The notes under the pieces were generated by a model. The model ran no database searches, was not told the origin of the DNA, and was given only the letters and a program-made list of their open reading frames with translations. Both the position numbers and the translations under genes were made by a program. A stretch of DNA of 64,000 nucleotides from Sphingorhabdus sp. Alg231-15 (GTDB lineage Bacteria > Pseudomonadota > Alphaproteobacteria > Sphingomonadales > Sphingomonadaceae): positions 992,001-1,056,000 of the forward strand of contig NZ_LT703001.1 of NCBI RefSeq assembly GCF_900149705.1, in the 5' to 3' direction. Shown here in pieces: positions 9,037 to 18,339 of this stretch (its first letter is position 1; each line of letters begins with the position of its first letter).

Positions 9037-9711
9037 ATGAAACCACACGATACTCTGCCCTATACCCAGCTGCCTGAATATTCTGACGAGGAACGCATCG
9101 CGCGATCCAAGGCTTTTTATGATGCCTTAAAAGTGCGTCGCACCTGCCGCTATTTTACCGATGAAACAGTACCGCGGATAGTGATCGAGAATGCCCTGCT
9201 TGCCGCCGGGACCGCACCCAATGGGGCCAATCACCAACCTTGGCATTTTGCGGTCATCCAATCTCCTGAAAAGAAAAAGGCATTGCGCGAGGCAGCGGAA
9301 GCCGAAGAACGCGAATTTTACGAGAATAAAGCCAGTGATGAATGGTTGGAGGCGCTTGGCCCGCTGGGCACGGATGCAGACAAGCCGTTTCTCGAAACCG
9401 CACCCTATCTGATTGTCATATTTGGCCAGCGAAAGGGCGGCATGTTGCCGGGCGAGATGAAGCAGAACTATTATGTCAATGAAAGCGTCGGTATTGCTAC
9501 AGGCATGCTGATTACCGCCCTGCATGATGCCGGGCTCGCTACACTCACCCACACGCCTAATCCGATGAAATTCCTCAACGAACTGTGCGAACGGCCGGCC
9601 AATGAAAAACCGATGATGGTGCTCGTCGTCGGAAAGCCGGCACCAGATGCAACCATCCCTGTTCATGCCACGATCAAGAAACCGCTGGACGCCATTGCAA
9701 GCTGGTTGTGA
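9037..9711 (+). CDS. Nitroreductase family flavoprotein
   Basis: An FMN-dependent nitroreductase-fold enzyme of 224 residues. RRTCRYFTDE near residue 31 and APNGANHQPWHF near 58 form the FMN-binding pattern, and NESVGIATGMLITALHDAGLATLTHTP is the helix typical of the iodotyrosine-deiodinase/BluB-like branch. ATG9037 has GGAGG about ten bases upstream, much better than the 8980 start. The substrate could be a nitro, quinone or halogenated compound; the sequence does not say. A DUF418 membrane gene follows after 42 bases, probably in one transcript. Confidence 0.88.
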   Translation: MKPHDTLPYTQLPEYSDEERIARSKAFYDALKVRRTCRYFTDETVPRIVIENALLAAGTAPNGANHQPWHFAVIQSPEKKKALREAAEAEEREFYENKASDEWLEALGPLGTDADKPFLETAPYLIVIFGQRKGGMLPGEMKQNYYVNESVGIATGMLITALHDAGLATLTHTPNPMKFLNELCERPANEKPMMVLVVGKPAPDATIPVHATIKKPLDAIASWL

Positions 9712-9753
9712 ATTTTCCGAAACGCCTATCGCTACCTGATTGAAGGACCTGAA

Positions 9754-11004
9754 ATGAACGCCACCACGACCACGCGCTACCTTACTCTTGATGCCCTGCG
9801 CGGCTTTGCGGTGATGGGCATATTGCTGATGAATATTATCGCCTTCTCGATGCCGGAAATGGCCTATTTCAGTCCTGCAATTTATGGCGGCACCGATACT
9901 CCGGATATTGTCGCGTGGTTGTTATCGTTCATCCTGGTTGATGGCAAAATGCGAGGGCTCTTCACCATCCTGTTCGGGGCCAGTATGATGCTGGTCATTG
10001 AGCGCGCCGCAGTGAAGGGAGAAAACCCTGCAAAGGTCCACTATTCCCGCATGCTCTGGCTTGCCGTTTTTGGACTCGCTCACTATTTTCTGATCTGGTG
10101 GGGCGATATATTATTTTTATATGCTACCGTCGGTTGCATCGCATTTTTTATGGCCGATTGGGAAAGCAAAAAACTGATCCGTGTCGGATTGATAATCTAT
10201 GCCATAGGATTTGCCATCAATCTGTTATTCACTGGCAGCCTGATTTACCTGCAATATCTTGCTTTGGAAGCCGGGCCGGGTTCGTCCATGGATCTAGAAT
10301 ATCAGGAAGCCATGAAAGACATTGCGACTAGCGGAGCAGCGTTAGCCAAAGATATCGCCATTCATCAAGGTAGCTATGCGACTATTCTTGCCGACAAATT
10401 CGCCGAGCACCTATGGGGACCGCTGGGTTTAATCTTGTTGAATTTCACCGAAACACTGCCGTTCATGATGATTGGCATGGCACTCTATAAAAACGGTTTC
10501 ATGACGGGTGAATGGGAAATTGAGCGGTACAAGAGCTTCGGCATCCGCTTAACCGGCATCGGCCTGCTGCTACTCGTCCCATTGGCCATCTTCATGTTTT
10601 TAAATATTTCTGATCCGTTGGTTGCCTTTAACACAAGCATAGCCTGGTCCGCGCCATCGCGACTATTGATGACAATCGGCTATGCAGCCCTGCTCATATT
10701 ACTTATCCAAACATTCTCTAACAGCGCTCTGCTGCACAGGGTAGCTGGAGCCGGTCGTGCGGCCTTTACCAACTATCTCGGCACCAGCATATTCATGACC
10801 TTCATCTTCTATGGTTGGGGTTTAGGACTCTACGGAACGATCGACCGCGCTGAGCTTTATCTGTTCGTGCCCAGCGCATGGATTATCATGCTGCTATGGT
10901 CGAAACCTTGGCTCATGCGTTTCCGCTACGGTCCTCTGGAGTGGCTCTGGCGATCACTGTCACGGATGGAGGTCCAATCGATAAAAATCACCAATCGATT
11001 GTGA
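9754..11004 (+). CDS. DUF418 domain membrane protein
   Basis: An inner-membrane protein of 416 residues with about ten hydrophobic helices. It begins with the family signature RYLTLDALRGFAVMGILLMNI and has DGKMRGLFTILFGAS after the second helix. The C-terminal third holds the DUF418 domain, with GRAAFTNYLGTS and the final GPLEWLWRSLS, both typical. Members are thought to be transporters or acyltransferase-like proteins without proven substrates. AAGGACC lies upstream of ATG9754. Downstream, a short gap leads to the bfd promoter. Confidence 0.92.
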   Translation: MNATTTTRYLTLDALRGFAVMGILLMNIIAFSMPEMAYFSPAIYGGTDTPDIVAWLLSFILVDGKMRGLFTILFGASMMLVIERAAVKGENPAKVHYSRMLWLAVFGLAHYFLIWWGDILFLYATVGCIAFFMADWESKKLIRVGLIIYAIGFAINLLFTGSLIYLQYLALEAGPGSSMDLEYQEAMKDIATSGAALAKDIAIHQGSYATILADKFAEHLWGPLGLILLNFTETLPFMMIGMALYKNGFMTGEWEIERYKSFGIRLTGIGLLLLVPLAIFMFLNISDPLVAFNTSIAWSAPSRLLMTIGYAALLILLIQTFSNSALLHRVAGAGRAAFTNYLGTSIFMTFIFYGWGLGLYGTIDRAELYLFVPSAWIIMLLWSKPWLMRFRYGPLEWLWRSLSRMEVQSIKITNRL

Positions 11005-11021
11005 ACAGGCGTGTTTTTGCT

Positions 11022-11040
11022 ATTGCGATCTATTCTCATT
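11022..11040 (+). promoter_or_regulatory. Candidate Fur box upstream of bfd
   Basis: The 19-base segment reads ATTGCGATCTATTCTCATT; its complement starts AATGAGAAT, the classical Fur half-site. Five of nine paired positions are symmetrical. It lies 30 bases before the bfd start codon, a sensible place for iron-dependent repression of a ferredoxin that releases iron from bacterioferritin. This is an inference from pattern and position only. Confidence 0.4.
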
Positions 11041-11070
11041 AGCTATATACGAGTCGCATAAGGAGCCCAT

Positions 11071-11241
11071 ATGGTTGTTTGTGTTTGCAATGCGATTAAG
11101 GAAAAAGACCTGCGAGCCGCGGTTCGTAACGGATCTGAGAAGCCGAGTGAGGTCTATGCTGAGCTCGGGCGGAAGCCAAAATGCGGCCAATGCCTATCGT
11201 TTGCGCGAACCATTATCGAAAACGAAGTTGCGACCGCTTAG
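11071..11241 (+). CDS. bfd: Bacterioferritin-associated ferredoxin Bfd
   Basis: A small [2Fe-2S] protein of 56 residues. It begins MVVCVCNAI and has cysteines at 4, 6, 38 and 41, exactly the C-x-C-x31-C-x2-C layout of Bfd, with the CGQC motif near the end. Bfd docks on bacterioferritin and passes electrons that reduce and release stored iron. AAGGAG stands a few bases before ATG11071. The gene lies 118 bases ahead of bfr on the same strand, and a candidate Fur box precedes it. Overlapping longer frames here are not real. Confidence 0.93.
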   Translation: MVVCVCNAIKEKDLRAAVRNGSEKPSEVYAELGRKPKCGQCLSFARTIIENEVATA

Positions 11242-11359
11242 CATTCTCTTTATCAAGTCACTGAAATAATTGCCTTTTCCTAGGAACTAGCCCTTTCCTA
11301 CATGACCGTGCTCGTGTATAGCGCAGGGTAACTTATTCCCCATCGAAAAGGATTACACC

Positions 11360-11836
11360 ATGAAGGGTGACGCAAAGGTAATCGACTATCTGAACGAAGC
11401 GCTGAAAAACGAACTCACCGCGATCAACCAGTATTTTCTGCACAGCAAAATGCTCGATAACTGGGGTGTCAGCAAACTCGCCAAGTTTGAATATGAAGAA
11501 TCCATCGATGAGATGAAACATGCCGATAAGCTGGCCGAACGCATTCTCTTCCTGGACGGCCTGCCCAACTTCCAGTTACTCGGCCGGCTTAAAATTGGAG
11601 AGTCTGTTGAAGAGATCCTCAAAGCCGATCTTGCCCTTGAGCATGAAGCTTTGCCGCCACTAAAAGACGGGATCGAACATTGTGAAAAAGTGCGCGATTA
11701 CGTTACGCGCGACCTGTTTGCTGAAATCCTGGAAAGCGAAGAAGAACATGTCGATACGCTGGAGAAGCAATTTGACATGATTGAGCGCATGGGAATTGAA
11801 AACTATGTTCAACTCCAATCGGAACCAGCCGAATAA
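11360..11836 (+). CDS. bfr: Bacterioferritin
   Basis: A haem-containing ferritin of 158 residues that stores iron in a 24-subunit shell. The ferroxidase ligands are all visible: Glu18, Glu51, His54, Glu94, Glu127 and His130. Met52, which ligates the bridging haem, is also present. The length is typical. AAAAGGA precedes ATG11360. The partner Bfd lies just upstream; the pair forms a storage-and-release unit. The gene ends two bases before the stop codon of the convergent Hpt gene. Confidence 0.97.
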   Translation: MKGDAKVIDYLNEALKNELTAINQYFLHSKMLDNWGVSKLAKFEYEESIDEMKHADKLAERILFLDGLPNFQLLGRLKIGESVEEILKADLALEHEALPPLKDGIEHCEKVRDYVTRDLFAEILESEEEHVDTLEKQFDMIERMGIENYVQLQSEPAE

Positions 11837-11838
11837 AA

Positions 11839-12276
11839 TCAGCGATGGTCGAAGTGGCTGCTAAACCCGTTTGAGCGGCGTCTTTCCCCTACGGGTTGAC
11901 GCTGCATAACGGGGCTGGTTTCATGCTCTAATATAGGCAGTGTTTCTTCAAACAACGGCCGTAGTCCAACAACCTGCTCGATAATTTCATCGGGTGTTTC
12001 CTGATGTTCTACGCATTTTCGAGCGGTCATTTCGATGAGCTCCGCGACGGCAGCCAATCGGACGGCACCAAATTGCAGGGACTCGCCCTTTAGCTTATGT
12101 GCTGGTGTAATGATTTGCACTGCGTCCTTCGCCCGCATTGCCGCCTCAATCTTTGCGATGGATTGCGTCCCATCTTCTCGGAAATACCCCAATATGCGTA
12201 CAAAGTCGGGGCCGAGCGAGGACCTTGTCTCGCTATAAACGGTCCAGTCAATCAGATCACTATCAAGCTGCGCCAA
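11839..12276 (-). CDS. Hpt (histidine phosphotransfer) domain protein
   Basis: A protein of 145 residues with an Hpt four-helix domain. The phospho-accepting histidine is His60 in AHKLKGES. The last 25 residues are a basic tail without clear structure. Hpt proteins relay phosphate between hybrid kinases and response regulators; no kinase or regulator is adjacent. The start is a TTG at 12276, with AGGGG eight bases upstream; no ATG is available before the domain. Its partner cannot be inferred from position. Confidence 0.85.
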   Translation of the reverse strand: MAQLDSDLIDWTVYSETRSSLGPDFVRILGYFREDGTQSIAKIEAAMRAKDAVQIITPAHKLKGESLQFGAVRLAAVAELIEMTARKCVEHQETPDEIIEQVVGLRPLFEETLPILEHETSPVMQRQPVGERRRSNGFSSHFDHR

Positions 12277-12405
12277 GGATCAAACCCCTAGAAGAAATGG
12301 CTGAGAAAATACCCATAGCCAGGAGAATAGCAGCGGAGCCGTAAAAAATTTGTTACCACAAAGAAAAACAATCACCCCTTAATTCAAAGGCTTGGCGAGT
12401 TTTTG

Positions 12406-13797
12406 CTATTCCTTGTCGTGATAGGGATTTTTGGGAGCGCGGATTATCAATCGGACCGGTACGCCGCCGAAGCCTAGCTCCCGGCGGATACCGTTTATCA
12501 AATATCGACGATAGCTTTCTGGAAGATCGTCCACACGGGTACCGAAAATGACAAAGGAAGGCGGCCGTGTCTTGGCTTGTGTAATGTAGCGCAACTTGAT
12601 CCGTTTGCCGCCTGGCGCTGGCGGCGGATTGTCTTCAATGGCATCTTCGAACCAACGGTTGAGCTTGCCTGTTGCGACCCTCTGGGACCAAATTCGCCGC
12701 GAGTTGAACGCCGCCTTCATTAACTGATCAATGCCTTTACCGGTAAAAGCCGATACCGCGATCAACGGAACGTCTCGAACCTGCGCAAGGCCGTCATCCA
12801 GAGCAGCACGAATGCCATTGAACAACTTGCTCGGTCCTTCAGCCACATCCCATTTGTTGATCGCTATGACCAGACATCGACCTTCTTGAATCGCTTGATC
12901 GGCAATCCGCAAATCCTGTGCCTCAAGCCCTTTAGTCGCATCCAGCAGCAGCACCACGACTTCGGCAAAATCAATTGCCCGCTTGGCATCAGCCACCGAC
13001 AATTTTTCAAGCTTGTCGTTCACCTTGGCGCGTTTGCGCATACCAGCGGTATCGATCAGCCGCACCTTGCGATCTGGTTCTATGCCATCAAGCTTTTCGT
13101 CTTCGGTCAGCGCATCGTCATGCCAGACCCACTCTACCGCGATACTGTCACGGGTAATGCCTGCTTCAGGCCCAGTAATCAGGCGATCCTCGTCGAGCAT
13201 CTTGTTGATCAGCGTGGATTTCCCGGCATTCGGCCTACCAACAATTGCCAATTTCAAAGGTGCTGCTTCGTCAACCGGTTCATCCTGCGCAGCGGCTTCG
13301 AATGCTTCGATGTAAGGGCGCACGGCTTGGAACAGGTCTGCGATACCGTCGCCATGTTCTGCACTTAGCGGGATCGGGTCGCCAAAGCCAAGCGCATAGC
13401 TTTCGAGCACACCGGACTCCGCCGCCTTTCCTTCCGCCTTGTTGACAAGCAACACCACAGGCGTCTTGGAACCGCGTAACCAGCGCGCAATTTCTTCGTC
13501 GAGCGGCGTTAAACCTGCACGGCCGTCGATAACAAACAGCGCTAATTCGGCTCCGGAAACCGCCAACTCCGTCTGACGCCGCATCCGACCAGGAAGGCTT
13601 TTGGCATCTTCATCTTCATAGCCAGCCGTATCGATAATATTAAACTCAAGACCAAGTAAGTTCGCCGCGCCTTCGCGACGATCACGAGTCACACCGGGAC
13701 GATCGTCAACCAATGCCAGCTTCTTACCGACAAGCCGGTTGAAAAGGGTGGACTTACCAACGTTTGGCCGCCCGACAATTGCAATATTGGGCAGCAT
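12406..13797 (-). CDS. der: Ribosome-assembly GTPase Der (EngA)
   Basis: A double GTPase of 463 residues needed for 50S ribosome maturation. The first G domain has GRPNVGKST at residues 8-16, DTAGYED and NKAE. The second has GRPNAGKST near 188, DTAGMRKR and NKWD. The C-terminal KH-like domain follows, with FVIFGTRVDDLPESYRRYL. Size and domain order are standard. It sits downstream of bamB, as in many proteobacteria where yfgM, bamB and der are neighbours, with a 30-base gap, so all three are probably cotranscribed. Confidence 0.98.
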   Translation of the reverse strand: MLPNIAIVGRPNVGKSTLFNRLVGKKLALVDDRPGVTRDRREGAANLLGLEFNIIDTAGYEDEDAKSLPGRMRRQTELAVSGAELALFVIDGRAGLTPLDEEIARWLRGSKTPVVLLVNKAEGKAAESGVLESYALGFGDPIPLSAEHGDGIADLFQAVRPYIEAFEAAAQDEPVDEAAPLKLAIVGRPNAGKSTLINKMLDEDRLITGPEAGITRDSIAVEWVWHDDALTEDEKLDGIEPDRKVRLIDTAGMRKRAKVNDKLEKLSVADAKRAIDFAEVVVLLLDATKGLEAQDLRIADQAIQEGRCLVIAINKWDVAEGPSKLFNGIRAALDDGLAQVRDVPLIAVSAFTGKGIDQLMKAAFNSRRIWSQRVATGKLNRWFEDAIEDNPPPAPGGKRIKLRYITQAKTRPPSFVIFGTRVDDLPESYRRYLINGIRRELGFGGVPVRLIIRAPKNPYHDKE

Positions 13798-13827
13798 ATG
13801 GCCGTTCCCGTTCCTTACTTGATGACC

Positions 13828-15174
13828 CTATCGGAACGCTGAAATGCGTCCACTATTGTCCAATATATAAAGCATCCCGCCAGCCACTATGGGCGGTAAC
13901 GAGACACCTTGCTTCAGATCAACCAAGGTTGTGCTGCTTCCTTCGCCCAACGAAACGGAGACGACTTCTCCCTCCGTGCTAGCCACAATCAGACGATTGC
14001 CCGCCAAGACCGGCCCCGTCCAATTGATCGGATTTTTCTTCTTACTTTCGTTGCGATAGGCCGCCAGCTGGCTGATCCACCGGACCTTCCCGGTTGGTCT
14101 GGCAATACAAAGCAGTTTTGCATCATCAGTGAGCACGAAAACCCATTCGCCGGCGACCACGGGGGTTGCAATACCGGCGATATTCAATTCCCAGATACGC
14201 TGCCCGGTCACCAGCTCATAAGCCGCCATCCGGCCACCCTGCCCCAGTGCAAACACGCGGCCACGATCGATAACCGGATCGGCATCAATATCGGAAAGCG
14301 TGGCTACTGACGTTGAAATACTCGTTCGAGCCAACGCATCATTCCATAGATTACGGCCATTTTCATAGCGATAAGCGGTCAGTTCGCCAGATGAATAGCC
14401 CGCAATCACTGTACCTTGCGCTGCCGCGGGAGCCGCAACGCCAAAAATACCCGCCAGACCAACGGTCCCAGCTTCATTCCATTGTACCGATCCATCCGCC
14501 TGGCTCAGCGCATAAATCTGATTGTCCTGCGTCATCACATAGACATTACCATTGGAAATCGTTGGTGCGCCACGCAGCGGCCCTGCTGGACGGACTTTCC
14601 AAAGCTGACTTCCATCAGACGCATTCAATGCCACGACGTCGCCAACACCATTGGTTGCATACACCATGGTGCCTTGCGCGCTTACACCACCACCAAAACG
14701 AGACGGCTTGCCATCATCCTGGACCTCAATCCGCGTTGACCAAACCTTCGCTCCGGTCTCCGCATCATAAGCATGGACCATAGCTTCGGTGTCGACGACA
14801 AAGAGTCGTCCACCAGAGACAACCGGCGCGGCCGCCAAACGTTCCCGCTTGGTTGTTCCGCTGACATCCGCTGTCCAGATACGGGAAGACGCCGAACCCA
14901 AAGCGACATGACCGACCGATTTTCCGGCATTACCACCAGATTGCGCCCAATCGGCATTGGCACGCGGTGCCGGCACAATGACTGAAATACCAGCCAATGC
15001 GGGATCCACTTCAGCACCACTTTCGCCGGTAAGGATATTGGTCCGCTTACCCAGCGTTGGCGTATCTTTCTTTTTGTCACCACCACCGTTCAATATGGCA
15101 CAGCCAGACAAAAGGGATACAGCAATCAGTCCAGCGCAAATCTTTGCAACATGCTTGTTCTTAACCGAAATCAT
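13828..15174 (-). CDS. bamB: Outer membrane assembly lipoprotein BamB
   Basis: A 448-residue lipoprotein of the beta-barrel assembly machine. It has a signal peptide ending in SLLSGC and eight PQQ-like beta-propeller repeats, for example AYDAETGAKVWSTRI, ALNASDGSQLWKVRP and CIARPTGKVRWISQL. BamB contacts BamA at the periplasmic face of the outer membrane. The start overlaps the stop of the preceding gene by one base (TAATG), which implies translational coupling with the YfgM-like gene. The length is somewhat above the 390-400 usual for enterics because of a longer N-terminal linker. Confidence 0.93.
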   Translation of the reverse strand: MISVKNKHVAKICAGLIAVSLLSGCAILNGGGDKKKDTPTLGKRTNILTGESGAEVDPALAGISVIVPAPRANADWAQSGGNAGKSVGHVALGSASSRIWTADVSGTTKRERLAAAPVVSGGRLFVVDTEAMVHAYDAETGAKVWSTRIEVQDDGKPSRFGGGVSAQGTMVYATNGVGDVVALNASDGSQLWKVRPAGPLRGAPTISNGNVYVMTQDNQIYALSQADGSVQWNEAGTVGLAGIFGVAAPAAAQGTVIAGYSSGELTAYRYENGRNLWNDALARTSISTSVATLSDIDADPVIDRGRVFALGQGGRMAAYELVTGQRIWELNIAGIATPVVAGEWVFVLTDDAKLLCIARPTGKVRWISQLAAYRNESKKKNPINWTGPVLAGNRLIVASTEGEVVSVSLGEGSSTTLVDLKQGVSLPPIVAGGMLYILDNSGRISAFR

Positions 15175-15974
15175 TACTCTGTCTCTCCCTCACTCGCCCC
15201 TGAACCTGCTGCATCTGCAGCCGCAACGGCGGGACCAACTTCTCCATCGCTATTCAGTTCTACTGCATCAATACCCTGCACTCCGGCCATCTGCAAAGCA
15301 CGAGAGCGGATGGTTGGCGGCACGCTATCATCCTTGGCAAGCTGAGCAAATAATGGTCCGGCCAAATCAGCTTGTTCCAAATTCAGATAAGACAGCGCGA
15401 CCATTTCGCCAGCACTCCCAAACCACGGGTTGCCTGGCACAGCAAACGGTTTGAGACGATCCACAATCTCCTGAGGCTTCAAGCTGTCAAATTCAGCGGT
15501 CGTCTGGCGGATCAGCGCCAGGTCACGAAAAGGCTGTGGCAAATCTGTATCAGCAACGATTGCCTTATATCCGGCAATGGCAGATTCGGGGTCCTGTTTT
15601 TCCAGCGCAATATTCGCCTGCATCATCTTTGACGCAGCTTTATAACCCTTTTGATTTGCTTCTTCGATAGGCTTGAGAGCCGTTGCGGCACCATCCAGAT
15701 TGTTGCGCTTCACGCTATCAATCGCAGCGACATATTCCTCACTGCGTACGCCAGCCTCTTCCTCGAGACTGTTATTATAGAATATCCAGCCAGCCAGAGA
15801 CGCCAGACCAACCACTACGGCGACGCCAATCCCGATGCCGTAACGGCGTCCGAAGTTCTTAAGATCATCCTCCCGAACAGCATCATCCACTTCCCGCATG
15901 AACACCTGTTCCTGGCGGTCTGGCTGTTCTTCAGGTGTATCTTTGTCGTCTTTGGCCAACCTGGCCTCCTTCAA
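15174..15974 (-). CDS. YfgM-like TPR membrane protein
   Basis: A 266-residue inner-membrane protein with a short acidic cytoplasmic N-terminus, one membrane helix near residues 48-67 (GIGVAVVVGLASLAGWIF), and a periplasmic TPR-like domain. The C-terminal tail is rich in Ala, Gly and Glu. In other proteobacteria YfgM sits beside BamB and Der and associates with the Sec translocon and periplasmic chaperones; the same order is seen here. The first ATG (15974) has GAAGGAGG nearby on the coding strand only weakly; an ATG 25 codons later is possible. Confidence 0.85.
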   Translation of the reverse strand: MKEARLAKDDKDTPEEQPDRQEQVFMREVDDAVREDDLKNFGRRYGIGIGVAVVVGLASLAGWIFYNNSLEEEAGVRSEEYVAAIDSVKRNNLDGAATALKPIEEANQKGYKAASKMMQANIALEKQDPESAIAGYKAIVADTDLPQPFRDLALIRQTTAEFDSLKPQEIVDRLKPFAVPGNPWFGSAGEMVALSYLNLEQADLAGPLFAQLAKDDSVPPTIRSRALQMAGVQGIDAVELNSDGEVGPAVAAADAAGSGASEGETE

Positions 15975-16114
15975 TGTTTAATCTGCGTTGAGAAGCAATG
16001 ATATGCCTCCCAAAATTCTTTCGCTAGTCCTTTAGCGATGACATGCAGAAAGTCCAAGTATATCGTCCATTTCCAGATGCTGAACGATTGGTTGTTAAAA
16101 CCAAAGGTTTAAGG

Positions 16115-16999
16115 TCATTTTTTCGGCTGATAAAGCTGATCAGGTCCTGGAAAACTGCGATTACGCACATCATCAGCATAGCTCGCAGCAGCTTGTTCAA
16201 TATTTTCGGAGATGTTGTGATAGCGTTTTACAAAACGTGCGGTCCGCTCAAACATGCCCAGCATGTCTTCGGTCACGAGGACTTGGCCATCACATTGCGG
16301 CGAGGCGCCGATGCCGATAACCGGTATATCTACGGTTTTGGTTACAGAGATAGCGATCGGTTCCAACACGCCTTCAGCCACCATTGCAAAAGCACCGGCA
16401 TCCGCAACGGCTTTGGCATCAGCAAGAATTTTTTCATGCTCTTCCTGGCTCCGGCCACGTGCAGCATAGCCGCCAAGCGCATTGACGGCCTGCGGCGTCA
16501 GACCAATATGCGCCATCACCGGAATACCGCGCTGCGCCAAGAAAGAGATGGTGGAAGCCATTGACTGCCCGCCCTCAAGCTTAACCGCGGCACATCCGGT
16601 TTCCGACATGATTCTGCTGGCCGATTCAAAGGCTTGTTCTGGTGATTTTTCGTAGGAGCCGAACGGCATATCAACAATAACAAGGCTATGGTAACTGCCC
16701 CGCACAACAGCGGCGCCATGGTTGCACATCATATCAAGCGTGACTGGCAGCGTCGAAGGCAAGCCATATATCACCTGACCGAGAGAATCTCCGACCAGCA
16801 ACATGTCGCAATGCGCATCCAGCAATTGGGCTGTGCGAGCGGTATAGGCCGTCAGCATTACCAAAGGCTCTTCTGTCTTGCCTTCAAACTTGCGGCGCTG
16901 AATAGCGGGAACCGTCAACCGTTTCAGCGGCTTCGGCGTCGGATTGGCACGACTTGTGGACGTGTCTAGTTTATAGGTTGTGGACATGGCTGGTTTCAT
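16115..16999 (-). CDS. panB: 3-methyl-2-oxobutanoate hydroxymethyltransferase PanB
   Basis: PanB makes ketopantoate from 2-oxoisovalerate and methylene-tetrahydrofolate, the first committed step to pantothenate and coenzyme A. The 294-residue protein shows [20 protein letters not shown] with the metal-binding aspartate, [26 protein letters not shown] and [16 protein letters not shown]. The first 30 residues are a family-atypical polar leader; a start at an internal Met (residue 5) is equally possible. No panC lies nearby. The 113-base gap to the divergent MFS gene should hold both promoters. Confidence 0.97.
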   Translation of the reverse strand: MKPAMSTTYKLDTSTSRANPTPKPLKRLTVPAIQRRKFEGKTEEPLVMLTAYTARTAQLLDAHCDMLLVGDSLGQVIYGLPSTLPVTLDMMCNHGAAVVRGSYHSLVIVDMPFGSYEKSPEQAFESASRIMSETGCAAVKLEGGQSMASTISFLAQRGIPVMAHIGLTPQAVNALGGYAARGRSQEEHEKILADAKAVADAGAFAMVAEGVLEPIAISVTKTVDIPVIGIGASPQCDGQVLVTEDMLGMFERTARFVKRYHNISENIEQAAASYADDVRNRSFPGPDQLYQPKK

Positions 17000-17112
17000 A
17001 ACTCCGGCAAAGCAATAAGGCCAGCGTTGCGTTTAATCGGAAAATGCGGCATCAAATAGGCATCTCACGACTCACTTCCACAATTTAATTCTCCAGATCA
17101 TTGGAATAATTT

Positions 17113-18339
17113 ATGGCACCGGCCCGAAAGCCGCAGTCTATATTGCTGTTTGTCGCGTTCATTGTGTTCATCGATATGATGGGCATTGGCTTGATACTGC
17201 CTGTCATGCCTTCGCTTATCACCGACCTCACCGGCGCATCGATTGACCGCGCGGCTGAAATTGGTGGATGGCTGCTATTCTCCTACGCAATGATGCAATT
17301 CCTGTTTGCCCCGGTAATTGGTGGGTTGAGCGACCGTTTTGGACGACGCCCCGTCTTGCTGACGACATTGTTTCTCCTCGGACTCGACTATGCAATCATG
17401 GCGTGGGCACCTGACCTGGTCTGGCTATTTATCGGCCGGATCATATCCGGCATCATGGGCGCAAGCTGGGCGGCGGCCAATAGCTGCGTGGCCGATGTCG
17501 CTAAACCTGCAGAGCGCGGCAAGTTTTTCGGTATATTGGGCGGCGCTGGCGCCTTTGGCTTCGTTATCGGACCTGGGCTTGGTGGCATATTGGGGGAATA
17601 TGGTGACCGGCTGCCCTTTATTGCGGCATCTATATTGGCATTAATCGGTACGGCCATTGGCATCGTGATCCTGAAAGAAACATTACCGGAAGACAAACGC
17701 CGGGCCTTCTCCCTCTCCCGCGCAAATCCGATGGGCAGCATTATGCAAATGTCGAAAACACCTCTCGTCATTGGCTTTTTGTCAGCTATCTTCGTGCTTC
17801 AGCTCGCAGCACAGGCGCAGATCGCGGTTTGGGCCTATTGGCTGATCGAACGGTTTGACTGGAGCAAATTGGAAATTGGCCTCAGTGTTGCCCTCTTCGG
17901 TATATTGTTGGCGCTCGTCCAAGGTGTTCTGACTGGCCCTGTCATTGCACGGGTTGGCGAGCGACGAACGGCCTTGATCAGCCTCATGTTCGGCATGCCT
18001 GCCTATCTTTGTTTCGCCTTTGCTCCGTCAGATGCCTTTGTCTATATCGGCATCATCATAGGAGCGGCGAGCGGCTTTGCTTTCCCTGCCATGCAGCAGA
18101 TGATGAGTAGCCGGATTAGTGAAGACGCTCAGGGTGAATTGCAAGGAGCGGTTGCCAGCATGATCAGCCTGACCTCGATATTCGGCCCGGTGGTCATGAC
18201 GATGATTTTTGGCGCCTATGCCGATGCAGAGGGGATTTATTTTCCGGGCGCGCCTTTCCTTGTCGGAACTGCGCTGATGGCGCTTTCGGTGTTCATCTAT
18301 ATTGTCACGGTCCGGCGCTATTACTCAGCCCCTAACTGA
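17113..18339 (+). CDS. MFS transporter, TetA/drug-H+ antiporter type
   Basis: A 408-residue major facilitator protein with twelve hydrophobic segments. Loop 2-3 contains GGLSDRFGRRPVLL, the antiporter motif A, and helix 5 has GFVIGPGLGGILGE, motif C of drug-proton antiporters. The overall pattern is that of the TCR1/Tet family. It may export a toxic compound, but no regulator is adjacent and the substrate is unknown. The last 19 bases overlap the end of the convergent glycerophosphodiesterase gene. Confidence 0.88.
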   Translation: MAPARKPQSILLFVAFIVFIDMMGIGLILPVMPSLITDLTGASIDRAAEIGGWLLFSYAMMQFLFAPVIGGLSDRFGRRPVLLTTLFLLGLDYAIMAWAPDLVWLFIGRIISGIMGASWAAANSCVADVAKPAERGKFFGILGGAGAFGFVIGPGLGGILGEYGDRLPFIAASILALIGTAIGIVILKETLPEDKRRAFSLSRANPMGSIMQMSKTPLVIGFLSAIFVLQLAAQAQIAVWAYWLIERFDWSKLEIGLSVALFGILLALVQGVLTGPVIARVGERRTALISLMFGMPAYLCFAFAPSDAFVYIGIIIGAASGFAFPAMQQMMSSRISEDAQGELQGAVASMISLTSIFGPVVMTMIFGAYADAEGIYFPGAPFLVGTALMALSVFIYIVTVRRYYSAPN

